Positions 45,455 to 58,274 are shown, counted from the stretch's first letter. The stretch is DNA of 64,000 nucleotides from Silene latifolia (GCF_048544455.1 NC_133532.1:12774948-12838947); one strand, 5' to 3'. The notes: a model not told the origin generated them from the sequence alone. A program made the numbers and translations.

Positions 45455-48400
45455 ATGGATGAACATCAGCATCATCAACATCAACATCGCCGTAACTTCC
45501 GACCTTCAACCTCCGGTATAAACCCTAGCTTTCCTCTCCTTAATTTTTCGATTCCTTTCAATTTTTAATCAATTTGCGTTAACTCTACACTGAATTTAAA
45601 TTTCAAAATCTTAATCTGCAATTTTTTTTGAATTTTTTTTTTGCTTATTTCTGTTGTTGTTTATCATGATTTTTCGATTGTTATCGTGTTTTTCGTCGTT
45701 TAATGTTGAGATTGATACTGATTTTCTTGAATTTGATGATTTTAAATTCGAAAATCTTAATCTGCAATTTTGTTTTTGATTTTTTTTTTTTTTTTGCTTA
45801 TTTCTGTTGTTGTTTATCATGATTTTTCGATTGCTATCGTGTTTTTCGTCGTTTAATGTTGAGATTGATACTGATTTTCTTGAATTTGACGATTTTAAAT
45901 TCAAAAATCTTAATCTGCAATTTTGTTTTTGAATTTTTTTTTCCTTATTTCTGTTGTTTATCATGATTTTTCTATTGTTATCGTGTTCTTCGTCGTTTAA
46001 TGTTGAGATTGATACTGATTTTTCTTGAATTTGACGATCTGTTTGATGCTATATCCTTAACAATTTTAATTATTACCGTCTGCGTAATCTATATGTATGT
46101 GAAAGAATGTATGGTGTTGTTTTTGTGTTATTAATTTATTAAAATTTGCAACTTTTTTCAATTGGGTTGTTGAATGTTGATTTTTTTTTGCTGGAATCGT
46201 GTTTTTTTGTAACTTTATGTGTAAAATTGCGATCCTGTGCTGATGAATTTGATATATGTGCTGATGGCTTTACGAAATTCGTTATCTTTACGTTTTGATT
46301 GGTCTCGGTAGAGATCTTTTAATTAATATAAGAACAGGGAATTTTATTGAATTTGAGAGGTGTAGTTTGCCGATTTTGCAGAATCGTTGAATGTGTATTG
46401 GAGTTGAATTTACTTGATGGAAATTCGGCAGTTTACTTCATCGTTTAAATGGTCAATCATAGATTGTCTCATTTCTTAAGTTATGCAAAAGGGTCTTTTT
46501 GTCGGATTATGCTTGGAGTTAGTGGTGCACTTTGTGTTAGTGTCTCAGCAGAAGTAAAATTTGTATCTTGGAAATTTTCATATTTATGGTGATGGGGTCT
46601 GCCTTGGCTTTTGGTAGGAATTGAGGTTCAATGTTAATTGTCTGTTAACGGTGTCAATTTTATTTGGGTGCTTATAGTTGTGTAGGTTGTTAGCTTTGAC
46701 GCTGTTTTTAGCAGAATGTAGAGGTCCAAGGTGCAAATTATGTAGATGTGAATGTGTGATCATTAATGTTCTCTGATGCTGCAAATATCTAACTTAGCTT
46801 ATAAGGTCACGAGGGATTATATCATGATTAGGACTTGTATCCCGTTGTGAATTGCCCTTGTGACGACCATCACACATAAAAAAAAAAAAAAAAATCTGGT
46901 GGCCATGTCTGTACCTGTAAATTTTCAAGATCTTATCTTCGATAGCAACACAAGTTTGTGTAAAGGCGCATTGTCATTTCATGTCTTGTTTTGTCACACT
47001 TCTCTAATCTCAATTAGAATCGTGTGTTCAGGCCAAGCATCTTTGGTGATCGGGGATGCAAGCGCAGTCAGTGTCCACTAAGCCGTGTGAAAGGGCTTTT
47101 GCAGGAGTGCCACTGACGAGCTTTGCCTCTTGCTGCATTAGAACACTTGAAAGTTTACGCTTCACTTTGGTGATTCAGCGTGGAAGTTGTGTACTGTACT
47201 ATTAGACGCTGGAACATTTGGGAATCTCTGAGATATATGTTAAGTGCACTTCAGGCAACATTAGCTTAGTTTTGAATCTTGTGATGCGTTGAAAAGCTGA
47301 CCTGTCATCATAAAATTTAATGGGGACACTATGAAACATTTTTGGAGTGTTGTGCTACGTATTAAATATTACTGACCGCCAAAAGGCACGATGATTAGTG
47401 ATGCTCATGTTGTTAATTTATGTTACTTCGACACTTCACGTAGCTGCCATGTCGCGTGTCTGACACAACACTTCACTTTAGACCACGAAATAGAAAAATT
47501 TGCACAAAGTAGCTGTATCGACACCCTGACATGTTTCAGGCACGACACACTGTTTAAATGGTTTATAATGTCAGTATCTTACTTGCATGTTTTACAGGTA
47601 AAAGAGTGTATTAATCTTGATATTCTTTGTCTGTATAGCATGTTTGACCATTGAAACATGATGAGTTCCCTGGACCCCGCGACATTGTCTACCGCCAACA
47701 GTGAACTCCTAAGGATCGTGTGCCGTGCATTCTTGCGCCTATGGGCGCTATAACTATCCAAGAAAACACTAGAAACTGAAAAGGCCAGAACCCAGAATAT
47801 TAGACCACCATGGTAAACAAAGTGTGTTCTATCATAGATAAGGTAAGCTGACCAATCTGATTAGGATTATCCCCTGACTGAGAATATTCGCTAGAAAATT
47901 CTTAAGCTTGGATTGAGTACAGTTTAAGAATGCGTTCGTATCATGTGATACTGTAGTTCTTGCTCTAGATGGTATTATGCTATTATTTGCTGTTACAACA
48001 ACAACAACATCAGAGCCTTAATCCCAAAATGATTTGGGGTCGGCTGACATGAATCATCCTTTAGAACCGTCTATGGGTGAACGCACACCTCAAAATGCGA
48101 AAAAAGGAGCGAAACATATTATTTGCTGTTACCGGTTTATTTTTTTTATGTTTATGATATGAAGAAAGCTTGATATTTGATGGATTTTATATTCCTTGTT
48201 TGTGAGTCTGGGTGCTGCTAGTCATGTTTTTAGCTGTTCAACAGGCAGCTCTTTCTGTGGTAGCTAATAGCTTTGGGGTGAGCTGTTCGAAAAAGATGTG
48301 GTTTATATGCTCATAATGAGTATTTGACCTTATTCAGTTTTTCCTTATTTGTCTTCTTTAGGGGCTAATGGAGATACGAATTCCATATACATTGATATGA

Positions 48401-51400
48401 ATATCGTTGTCCCAGACACTCCGGATAGGTTATGTAACATACAGAAGAATACTTGTCAAGGTACCTCTATCTCTCAGTATAATTCAAGAACATCTGGGCG
48501 AGCAAATAAAGCTATTGTGGACAAAAGAGCTCTTTCTTTTGGTGATAATACGAAGACCTCAGAAATTGATTATAGCCCCAGAGGTAATTTTGTTAATATT
48601 GACCGTAATCGACGCACTGGAGATCCAGCTGCTGCGCCTATGTTCAGGAATGCTTCTACTTCCAATTCAGTAGCTGAACGGAACTCAAAACTCAAAGGAC
48701 ATTATTCTATCCATCCGGACGTGGAGAACGACAGTTTTTCACATTCTAGATCTCTAAAATTATCTGACCACCATCATAATAGGCGTGTTGATATTGCCAA
48801 GGCTTCCAAAGATGTTACTCTGCATTCGCCTGATTCGTCTATTAAGCCTACCGGAAATGACGATAAGGGAAAGGTCAAGATTGGCAATGGTAATCCTGGT
48901 CCAAGTGTTGGTATTCTTGGTAAACCTGTTAAAGGGAATGATGAAATTTTTCATGTTTCTTCCGAGCATTGTACTGGGGACGGGCTTACGTTGCCTCCAC
49001 AGTCTGTCAGAGGACGTACTACAAGAAGGTTGGTGCGGAATGGTTGTATTTCTCCGCTTAATATAGCAAAGGCCAAAGTATCTGCAGGGAGCTCTTCTGA
49101 TAGATCTGAAAATGCTGTGTGTAATAGTGTATCTGGTGGTTCTCGTGATGTGATTGACATTGACAAAGTCATTGTCAATGAATCTACTGCAAAACAATCC
49201 AAAGGAAAAGGGGTGCTGATTCATCCATCTTCTTCAAAGGGCCCCGAGAAGAGGTAGGAGAGCATTACAAGCATTATTTTCAATGTTATGAACACATTTT
49301 ACCAGGGAAGCCTAGAAAACGATTATAGTGCGACCTCAAGTCAGGTTGAGCGCCTAACTTTGTTTAGCCTTTCTTTTTAAATGCATGTTGACCCTTGTTG
49401 TCTTTTAAATAGTGTGAACTATAGAAGTATATATCTAATTTACGATTAAAAAGAACATGTGAAAGTAATGTAAAAATGTTGTCCGAAGTTTAACTAATTT
49501 GTCCTGAAAACAACATAATTAAAGTTTTCCTCATTTTCCTTGCACACTTCATTTTTTCTGCATAGGTAGTATTTCGAGTAATTTAAAGGTTTTTATATTT
49601 AATGGATAATATACTGTTTCCTTATTTTTCCTAGATAAGATTTGACTTCCTTGAAGGGTTTTTCAATCAGATTATTTCAGTGAAGGTTTTTAACCCTGTC
49701 CTCGAAATTTTGTTTTTTACTAGTGTATGCTGGCCTCTGATATTTTTTTTGGTTGTTAGTTAGCTATGGGGAACAGTTATTAGCTCCCATCTACTGTATA
49801 TCTTTTGGGCGTGATTTTGAAGGTTTTAAAGCGCACAGTTATTTTCTTTTTGTGAACTGATTAAAAACTTTGCTGACAGATGTGATATCGGCAATGCAAG
49901 GCTTAATGACTCGAGTAATAGTATTCTTGGTAAATGCTCCTCATCATCTGGTCCGTCATCTTTGGAAGTGGTGCCTGTGTTGAATGGTGGTGAAGTTTGT
50001 GCACCTAGTTCATCCAGAAAACATAAAAGGCTTGGTGCTTGTTCAAATACTCCTGAAGAGAAAGGAGAAATAATATGTTTGAGCTCGGGTGGTGAGTCGT
50101 TGGCTGCAAAATCGGCAAGACACCATGTTCGTCCTCGAAGAGCTCTGGGTTCTCCGATAGTTGTTGGCGACTTTTCTTCTGAAACGAGAGAATGTGAGTC
50201 ACAAAGTGCTGATAATGACAATCAAACTAGGGCAATACAACTCGAAGTAGATGAAATGATGGCTCGAGAGCTGCAGGAACAACTATATAATGAAATGCCA
50301 GAAGCTACTAGTGGTGAGGCATTTTTTGGGTTAGCTGAGGAAGCTAGCATAAATCCTGCTCCTTTTAGGGGACGGCGACGTGCACATGCTAATGTAAGTT
50401 TTTTTTATTCTTGCGTAGCGCGATTCTGGGCCTTCTAGCTGAGTGAATCATGTATGCTACTGTCATTTCCTAAATGCTAGACCAATGTCATACCTCTTTT
50501 TGTGTCTTGACTCTTGCCTTGATATTCACTTTTCTACACATCTTTGCTCAGTATTTTCTGTGTTGAAAGTTTTGTTCCTTCCTTTGTTTAAGTTAAAAGC
50601 TTCTCTTTCTATGTTCAATTTCTGATTATTTCTTTGTGCATTGCTGATTTTGGCCTTAGATACACTTAATGCACGTCTCAGAGCAAATATGAAGATCTTT
50701 TACCGTATGTTTAGACACTAAAAGAGGAGGGTAGGGGAAGAAAAGAGGACATATGGGAATGGAGGAGGGTTTTCCCTCCAATTTTTTTTTGTTTTGGCTG
50801 GAAAATGGACCCCTTCATTCCGTCCTCTCCCTCGAAATCCCTTCAACCCAACCTGCTAACCAAACATGGGAATTTGTCCCTCAACAACCCCCCCCAATCT
50901 AACAAAGATTTAGTGTTTGAAAACCAATATAAAGTGCTCATGGTCGGTAAATTGTTTTATAATTATATTGAGAGGTTCTATTTGAACCTTTTCTTTTACT
51001 CGCTGTGCTCAAGTTACCTGCTTTCACATTTTTGTAGATAGACATCCGTCGATCAAATACAGGAAGAGGATCCCAGATTCCTTCTTTACGCAGTCGTCTA
51101 CGACAGGCAAGTCAAGCACGGAATTCCTCATCGGGTGTTGCGAGCTTAAGGGCTCGTATAAATCGTCATCCTTCTATGGCTGCTTCTAGGGGGAGGCGTC
51201 GATTGTTTCCGTCACACATGGATGTAGACATGGTATTAGTTGATGATACTTACCTTTAATTTCCAGTTATCTGTCTGCATTTTCTCTTTATTGATAAGCA
51301 ACATGTTTTGTCTTGGGTGTCTGCTTCACACATGGATGTAGACATGGTATTAGTTGTTTTGTCTTGCGTGTCTTCACAAAAATATCTGTAGTTGTCCCTT

Positions 51401-52638
51401 ACAACTCAATGACCATACAGATCATTTAATTTGCCCTCTTTCCTACTTTATCTATCTGCATATCTTAGATATCCGCATCCTGTTCTTGAAGGAAAGTTCA
51501 AGTTTACACATTTAGCTGTTTTTTATGCAATATTGGGTTTTTGTCCCTGTGTCTGTATTTACTATTAGGACTATTTTCTGTAACTAGAGCCTTTGACAAC
51601 AGCCTTTATATTGTATGTAGAGGATTGAATTATTAGAAGCGCTGGAAGCTGTGGCTGATGAAGATATTAGAATGGTTAATCAACTTCTTCATTCAGATCG
51701 GGAGTTTGGCGAGTAAGTTACTCAGCTTCTTTCCTAGATATATTATACAGCCTCTATTTCAAAAAGCTTGGTTTCATTAAAAATTTATACGATTTAAAGG
51801 GCAAATACTAACTGTCCACCTAGCATTTATGTTAATTATTCAAGGAAAGGTCAATTTTATTGGGCTGAAGTAACAGGGAAGTGTAGTCATTCGTTTTGTA
51901 TTATGCGAGTATTGTTCAATAAGCACTTTGAAGATTTCTCTACTTTTTATCTGCTGTCAGCTGCATTGCGGTTTTCCCCTTCCCTTCTGTCGCAGCCTGG
52001 AGCTGATCGGTGTATGATCCTTCAGCAAGTGTTTAAACTTTTAATCTTGATGTATCTTTGCAGAGATGATTATGAAATGCTATTAGCTCTTGATGAGAAC
52101 AACCATGAACATCTCGGTGCATCAGTTGCTCAAATAGCTAACCTGCCTGAGTCTCAAGTGCGAGTGAGTACCTCTGTCACTCTGTGCATGTTCTAGGAGT
52201 GGATATTTAGACTATCATTAGGAGATCTAGCACTAAATGGTGTGTGTTTTTGTGTACAGAGTGAGAGCACTGAAGTATGTTCAATTTGCATTGAAACCCC
52301 AGCGATTGGGGACACAATGCGCCATCTTCCATGCCTGCACAAATTTCATAAAGATGTGAGTCCTCTTCAGAATAAATACCTGTGCACAAAACCTTATATG
52401 TGATCGTATTACATGTGAGATCAACTTAATAAATAAAGGATATGCTTAAGAATTTGGATTGGTCTCACATGTGAGGTCTTGTACAAGCCTCACTCTTTAC
52501 TCCGATGCATGCCTTTAGCAGTGTTCTGCTTAAAATGAGCAATTATGACATTCTAATTTTCTTTGTTTTCTTTGGTAGTGTATTGATCCGTGGCTTAGAA
52601 GAAAACGATCATGTCCAGTTTGCAAGTCAGACGTTTGA
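45455..52638 (+). CDS. RING-H2 (C3H2C3) E3 ubiquitin ligase
   Basis: Eight exons give 669 residues: 45455-45515, 48362-49253, 49880-50393, 51038-51232, 51621-51712, 52064-52163, 52260-52355, 52579-52638. The RING-H2 finger is at the very C-terminus: Cys625, Cys628, Cys643, His645, His648, Cys651, Cys662, Cys665 (CSIC...CLHKFHKDCIDPWL...CPVC). It would recruit an E2 for ubiquitin transfer. The long N-terminal part is polar and low in complexity, with a His/Gln-rich start and an Arg-rich block (RGRRRAHAN, SRGRRRLF) that may be a nuclear signal. Acidic or helical segments (ELLEALEAVADEDI, then DDYEMLLALDE) precede the finger, a layout seen in plant RLIM-like ligases. The substrate is unknown. 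Intron 1 is 2.85 kb. Confidence 0.93.
45596..46040 (+). repeat. Tandem repeat in RING intron 1
   Basis: Three copies of a unit of about 145-153 bp start near 45603, 45748 and 45901. Each has AATCTTAATCTGCAATTTT, a T tract, TTATCATGATTTTTC and GTCGTTTAATGTTGAGATTG. Copies differ mainly in T-tract length. Confidence 0.88.
47996..48116 (-). mobile_element. SINE in RING intron 1
   Basis: A 121-bp insertion starts CAACAACAACAACATCAGAG on the plus strand, which is a (TTG)n tail on the minus strand, as in TS/Au-type plant SINEs. It contains CCCAAAATGATTTGGGGTCG. The 15-bp target duplication TATTATTTGCTGTTA lies at 47981-47995 and 48117-48131. Confidence 0.85.
51325..51356 (+). repeat. Duplicate of the exon 4/intron 4 junction of the RING gene
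   Basis: About 31 bases spanning the end of exon 4 and its donor (51211-51241) reappear exactly in intron 4, including the GT donor. The copy is bracketed by two nearly equal TTTTGTCTTGSGTGTCT stretches. Confidence 0.85.
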
Positions 52639-52937
52639 TTTCCTTTGGAGAGGGTTATTTATTTACCAGGCAATTTCCCGCATTTTGGGCCTCAAGGTAA
52701 AGTATATTTATCATGATATCAATTGTTAAACTTCCTCTGTATGGTTTTTTATACTCTTCCCTAGTTGCGACTTGCAAGACAAATGATCAGGCGTGTAATC
52801 TCTCCGCATCAATATCATTTAGGGATGTGGATGATGGGTTTCAATGCCCTCTTTAGATCTGTTAAGTTATGTAAAGCACGTTGCCCTATGGGCTGTGGCT
52901 AATTTTATGGCTTAACGGCTGATACTCATGTTTATTA

Positions 52938-53059
52938 CAACAACAACATCAGAGCCTTAATCCCAAAATGATTTGGGGTTCCGCTGACATGAATCATCCT
53001 TTAGAACCGTCCAAGGGTGAACGCACACCTCAAAATGAATCAGCCTTAATCCCAAAATG
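52938..53059 (-). mobile_element. SINE downstream of the RING gene
   Basis: This is the second copy of the SINE found at 47996, in the same orientation. It starts CAACAACAACATCAGAG and is flanked by the 16-bp duplication ATACTCATGTTTATTA (52922-52937 and 53060-53075). A short stretch like its start (CAGCCTTAATCCCAAAATG) is repeated at its far end. Confidence 0.85.
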
Positions 53060-53502
53060 ATACTCATGTTTATTACTGTTAATAATTTTGTATATGCTGT
53101 CCAGAAACACCATGTGTTAATATATTTCCCACTGCACATTCAGGGACGCAGTTGTACTTAGAGAGAAGGCTCGAAACTACAATGACCCAAGATGGGGTAT
53201 GTAACTGAACAGGAGCCGATAGAGAGAGAAGATATACATTGAATTCTTCCCTTTCTTGTTTTTGGCTCTAACAAAAGACAAGTGCATTATGTGCTTGCAT
53301 GCCAACAAGAGCTGGCCACAGTAGGGCGCCGCGCGGCGCCCAAATGGTCCTTAAAACCTGCATTTCAACCCGATAATTTTGCAATTCTACAGTTTCGGGT
53401 ATTTAACATGTTATGCAAGTGTTTAGATTCTAATGTTATTTTCACCGAATCACCGTGGTGTTCTTATCATTCGAAATAGGTTTGTGTCTGGTCATTATTG
53501 AT

Positions 53503-54112
53503 AGAGCTGGCAAGTCTGACGCGACCCGAAACCGAGCAAATCCGACCCGACCTGAGAATATTACAACTCGAAACCGACCCGACCCGATGATGTCCCGTAA
53601 CCCGACACGACCCGATGACCAGTGGCCCGAAACCGACCCGACCCGATGACGACCCGTAACCCGACTTGGCCTGATGACCAGTGTCCCGAACCCGACCCAG
53701 ACCCGACCCGATATTGACCCTACCCGATACTGACCCGATTAAATTGATAAACAGACAATTATTAAGCTTAATATTGATCGAAATGAAAGTGATTTTGTAA
53801 TTAGATTGTTATGTTTGAGTTAATAATGAAGTAATTAAACCAAATAATGCATAAAAACTAAATTTAATGGTCAAAAATTGAAGTAATGTGATAAAGTAAC
53901 CGGATCCGATAATGACCCAAACCCAACCTGACCCGATACATCATTTGACCCGGAATGATCCAACCCGATAATGGCCCGACCCAAACCCGACCCGATCCGT
54001 TCCATCATTTGGCCCAAAATGACCCGACCTGATATGACCCGACCCCGATATGACCCGAACCTGACTTGACCCGACCTGAATCCGACCCGACTGACCTGAT
54101 TACCACCTCTAA
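53503..54112 (+). repeat. GACCCG-rich dispersed element, copy 3
   Basis: This is a 610-bp relative of 15846-16314 with the same orientation, from GAGCTGGCAAGTCTGACG to TACCACCTCTA. The core ATTATTAAGCTTAATATTGA is shared. The flanks ATTATTGA and ATTTTTGA may be an imperfect 8-bp duplication, which would suggest a hAT-type origin. Confidence 0.72.
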
Positions 54113-55288
54113 TTTTTGATACGGGGTCGTTTTGTTTGTGTTGTCATCGAATTGGGTCACTTTCAATTTAGATATTTTAACTCAATTGGCGAGGTTAATT
54201 GATCATTTTTTAGTCATTCTAGGGGAATGGATATCTAGGGTTTTGTTTCAAGCTAGTTATTTTTCAGTTCATGTAGAGTCCTTTCATTTCATACCATCTC
54301 GTGTCGATGCGTATCAGATGAAGCAAAGCAAAACCTTTTAAACTTGGTGAAGATTAGATGGAAATCTCCCTAGATCCCTCCTTTTCTCCTTCGTTTTCCT
54401 CCTATTTTTGTTAATCAAACAAGGCCTTAAGTCTTGTTCTTTCCGGAATTAATTTCAGCTCATTTCAGCTCAGCTCTATTCAGTTTATAGCACAAGTCTC
54501 GGCTTTTTTTTAACTCAAATTAACTCTCAGCTCGGCTTAGCTCCTGTTGTTTATTTCAGCTTAGTTCACCTTCTTTAAATCTTGATTACGTCACTGCTAG
54601 TAATGATAATGTTGCATGAACCGAGTCGTATCAAAAGAATGTTGGCCTACTTCACATGAATGGTTCACTAGCAGACCATACACAATAGTAACAGACAAAC
54701 AGTACGTAGAAACATGAGAAAATTCTCTGCATCAAGACCATTTTAGGGATTAGAGTTTAGACCAAGACGTGAATAATTTAAGAGGGTGCTATGCACCTCC
54801 TCCCTCCAACCTTCTTTCTTTACGCTCTCATAATCGATTAATTTAGTATATATCGCGTGGGGTCAGAAAATAAGTGAATGAAGCAAAATAATCAATATTT
54901 TAATCGGTTGTGAGATGAGAAGGTAGAAGAGAAGGTAGAAAAGAGAAGGTAAATAGTGATTGTCGAGAAACTAGTTTATCAAATTACATGTATCGAAATT
55001 TTGTTTATAGTTTAGATCTTTATTTGTCCGAATTCATTAAAAAATCGTCGCTAATGTCAGGACTTCAAATGTTCAACTCAAACGAATGCAAGGTACGATA
55101 ACACTCCTAACAATACTGAATGAGTTTTCTTCTAACCAAATCAAGGTTCTCACTGCGGTCTAGTTTTGCTCACGAGAAGCTGTGTAAAAGGTGATTTTGA
55201 TGCTAACGTAGTTTGAACCTAGATCATGAGTACCAACCCCCATGTCTTTTACTCCGTATTAGTTAACATCTACTCTGTACAACTTAAC
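54113..55288. other. Intergenic DNA
   Basis: No gene was seen. 54430-54560 has TTCAGCTCAGCTC-type repeats like the interior of the Tourist MITE at 43651, probably a decayed relative. Confidence 0.45.
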
Positions 55289-55301
55289 CTTATAGCTAAG
55301 A

Positions 55302-57164
55302 TATTCCTCCAACTTTAACAGTTTCTCTCTCTACAATCCTCTCTAAATAATCCCCCTAAAAAACCCAAAACTATCTTCTTTATTGTCCCACCGCCACTGC
55401 CACCCTTCCATCCTCTACCCCATTTCACACCGTTTTTCGCCGGAGATGACGCTCTCAGGTTTTGATTGCGCTCATCTCCGGCGACCCACCATTATTTCTT
55501 ACGATTAATTCAGTATACCAATTTTCCTTTGTCGATGGGATCGTGTGTTTCCTCGTCTTCCTTTCTATATACAAGATTTCAAGCTGCATGTCGTTCTCCT
55601 CACTTTGTTGTCCTGATTGTGGTCGTTTTCTGTCTATGGTCATCGTCTTGTCTGCCTGGTATGTCCGGTCTGTCATGAGTCGTCAATCTCCAAGATGGAT
55701 GGTTGTGTTGGTGGTCGTTTTTTGTTGGGTTTGCATGCAACTGATCCTTTGATTTTCCCGTCCCTCCGTTACCTTGTCCTGTCGCCGTCGGTCTGGATTC
55801 CAACCCAGTGGTGATCCCCCCATTTCCCCCACCATTGGTTTGTTTTCCTTGTTCTTGGTTTGTCTGTCTGTGTCGATGAGTATAGCTCATCTGGTTGCGC
55901 GTTGTTGTTCTGGGTGGTCGTATTTTGGATCTGATTTGGTGATCCCCTCATTTCCCCCATCAATCGGTCCTTTTTACTTTATCACTTTTGTCTGTATGTG
56001 TCGTCTTTTAGCCTGGTTGGGTTGCACGTGTGACGGTGGTCCTGGGAGGTGTCGTTTGGTGATACGGGTGTCATTTTCGGTCTTGCATCCCTTTGTGTGT
56101 GTCTTTTCCTATGTCTGATTATCCTTTTTCTTGGTCTTGGTCGACTTTGTAGGGTGTTGGTTTGTTTGGGTTCGGTTTGGGCTTTGACAGTTGGTCCTTT
56201 TCGGTTCAATTTGTTGTTGGGTGCATCTTTTGCAGCTGTTGTTTTCTTGTTATAGTTTTGTTGGAAGGCGGCTCTCATCCCTTCTCTGTTCTTCTTGAAC
56301 TTAAATTGGTCTTCTGTGTTAATCAGTATGAAGATGGCGGGTTTGGTTGTGTCGATATGGGGTAGCTTGTGGTTTTGGGTGTGTCCGTTGCGGTGGTCTC
56401 CTCCAAATTTAATGTCATTGTTTAGCTTTATTTTCATCATGTTTTTACAAATAATCTTCCTTTATGGGAGACTCTCTAATAGGCTTAGTTATGTTCTATG
56501 GACTAATGGCCTTTCTATGGTGTCTTTGGTAGTAATTGGTGTATGGTTGGCCGGGGGGACCTTCTTGGTCTTTTTTATCACTTTACTTGCTTCCTTGGGT
56601 TGTTGGTCTTTGGACTGTTTGAGTCGCTCACCACGGTGTAGGGGATTCTTCTCCACTGAAGACAAGCTGCTTCAACTTGTTCTTCCTCCTTTCTTTCTAC
56701 GTTCTTGTGGCGTAAGTGCACCTGGCTCGTCTCGTTGGCTTATGGAAGTTGACAGTATTGCTGATGATTTGGCCGAAGTTATTCGTGGCCTTCCTACCTC
56801 ATCTTACCAGCTTTGCACCGGTCGTCTCTTTTGTCATGAGACGGTTTTAGTTTTATTAGATGTATCGTTAAATTTTCTTTTTCTCTTAGCTACTGTTGAA
56901 TGTAATATTATAAGGATGGCTGATGCCAGTGGCGGAGCCAGGATTTGAACTTAGGGGGGCGGAAATTTTTAGGGGGGGCGAACGACTAATTTTATAAGGT
57001 ACCCTTGAAAAAATTTCGAAAAATTTAACTAAAAACTTCGGAAATTTCATCCGCCAGGGGGGGCGACCGCCCCTGCTAGCCCCCCCTAGCTCCACCACTG
57101 GCTGATGCTATAGTTACGTCTACGGCCTAAGCGATCTCTTTCACTCTGACAAAAAAAAAAAAAA
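55302..57164 (+). mobile_element. Poly(A) retroposon of unknown type
   Basis: The element ends in CTCTGAC followed by 14 A residues. It is flanked by the 13-bp duplication CTTATAGCTAAGA (55289-55301 and 57165-57177), so it was copied through RNA by a LINE machine. It is 1.86 kb including a 174-bp hAT MITE inserted later. No endonuclease, reverse transcriptase or RNase H can be seen, and no tRNA-like head. The interior is T/G-rich with diverged internal repeats (TGATCCCCCCATTTCCCCCA near 55811, a similar block near 55941). It may be a non-autonomous LINE derivative or a retrocopy of an unrecognised transcript. Confidence 0.75.
56927..57100. mobile_element. hAT-type MITE inside the retroposon
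   Basis: A 174-bp element starts CAGTGGCGGAGCCAGGATTT and ends AGCTCCACCACTG, with a perfect 8-bp duplication GCTGATGC (56919-56926 and 57101-57108). CAGTGGCGGA ends and 8-bp duplications fit hAT MITEs. Confidence 0.88.
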
Positions 57165-57177
57165 CTTATAGCTAAGA

Positions 57178-58181
57178 ACTTAGTGAGCAACCACCAACCC
57201 ATGTCATATCCATTCGATTATATTTAGGGAGTCGATGATTGGTTAACGCGACACTACTTTTCGAAAAAAAGGAAAAAAAAAAGATTAGAGCCATGAAGAA
57301 CATAACAAAATGTTAAGGCCCCAGGAATAGAGGCATAATGTAGCACACTAGAAAGCATGAGAAATTGAACACATGGCCACATGGGTTTGCACATGAGAAA
57401 GCATCCTACGAGTACTAAACTAGGCATCATTCACTTATTGCTTGCAAATATCCCAAAACATGTTTAAAAATTTGGTAGCTGTTAATAAGTTAATCATATG
57501 TAAAACAAAGATACAATACATTATGATTAGCTAACGGCTACTAATCATATTATAATAACTAAAAAATAATCATGTTTAGACCAATACAAAAATTATTAGT
57601 TCTCCATTTATTAATTTTTGGAGATTTAGCAAAGATAGTGCTTAAAATCTTACATTTTATTTTTATTGGAACAAAGGCAAAGTTCTATGACTATCTAATA
57701 CGGAGTAGTATTGTTAAGAGTATAAAACCGATCTTGGGACTCCAACCATCAGCTTAAGCTTTTGGTTGAGATGGTTTCTTGACAAGTATATTTGCGCATT
57801 GAAAACCATTAATTCATTCTTGATTCACAAGAAAATGTAACTATTGATATTGCGTGAAAATAACGGTTAATATTGACTGTTGAAGTCAAATGACGACTAT
57901 ATAATTATAATAAAAAATGTGATAGATAGATAAAAAGTACTCCTAGTCTTTATCAATTAATTTTTCTGTTTCTCCGAGTTTTTCACCCTTGAAAAACTTT
58001 TATTCTGAATATGTTAAGGTGGCTTAAAATGAAATTCTAAGGAAAATATCATGAAAAATTACCTCATTCAGTCTAATAGTTTATTTAATGTTCGTCATTA
58101 CTAAAAACACAATAATTTACATTCAATACTTCAACAACTACAATAATTAACTATAACCTTTGTTCTTATGTACTTGATCGG
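57178..58181. other. AT-rich intergenic DNA
   Basis: No gene was seen. A block at about 57721-57765 (ATAAAACCGATCTTGGGACT...AGCTTAAGCTTT) returns in complement at about 58884-58927. Confidence 0.5.
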
Positions 58182-58192
58182 CTATATATATA
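58182..58192 (+). promoter_or_regulatory. TATA box upstream of small ORF
   Basis: CTATATATATAG lies 83-93 bases upstream of the ATG at 58275. With a start about 30 bases downstream, the leader would be about 55-60 bases. Inferred from sequence only. Confidence 0.5.
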
Positions 58193-58274
58193 GTGGCATT
58201 TTCTAGCAACCTCATGCATTGTCAACAACACTAAAAATAGACAAAATAGTGCATGCAAAAGGGTAGAAGAAGCC

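Noticed and set aside
47391-47654. 87-residue frame in RING intron 1
   Set aside because: Overlaps a decayed CGTGTCTGACAC-type repeat and lies inside an intron with clear splice sites.
48760-49224. Minus-strand and other-frame ORFs over RING exon 2
   Set aside because: Shadows of the spliced, domain-bearing plus-strand frame.
50700-50870. MITE in RING intron 3 suggested by GGAGGGTTTTCCCTCC
   Set aside because: Local inverted matches exist but I could not find consistent ends or a TSD.
55982-56440. 152-residue minus-strand frame in the same retroposon
   Set aside because: Lysine- and asparagine-rich complement of T-rich DNA; no domain and no promoter.
56295-56948. 217-residue open frame in the poly(A) retroposon
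   Set aside because: No recognisable domain, hydrophobic composition follows from T/G-rich DNA, and the last part runs into the hAT MITE.
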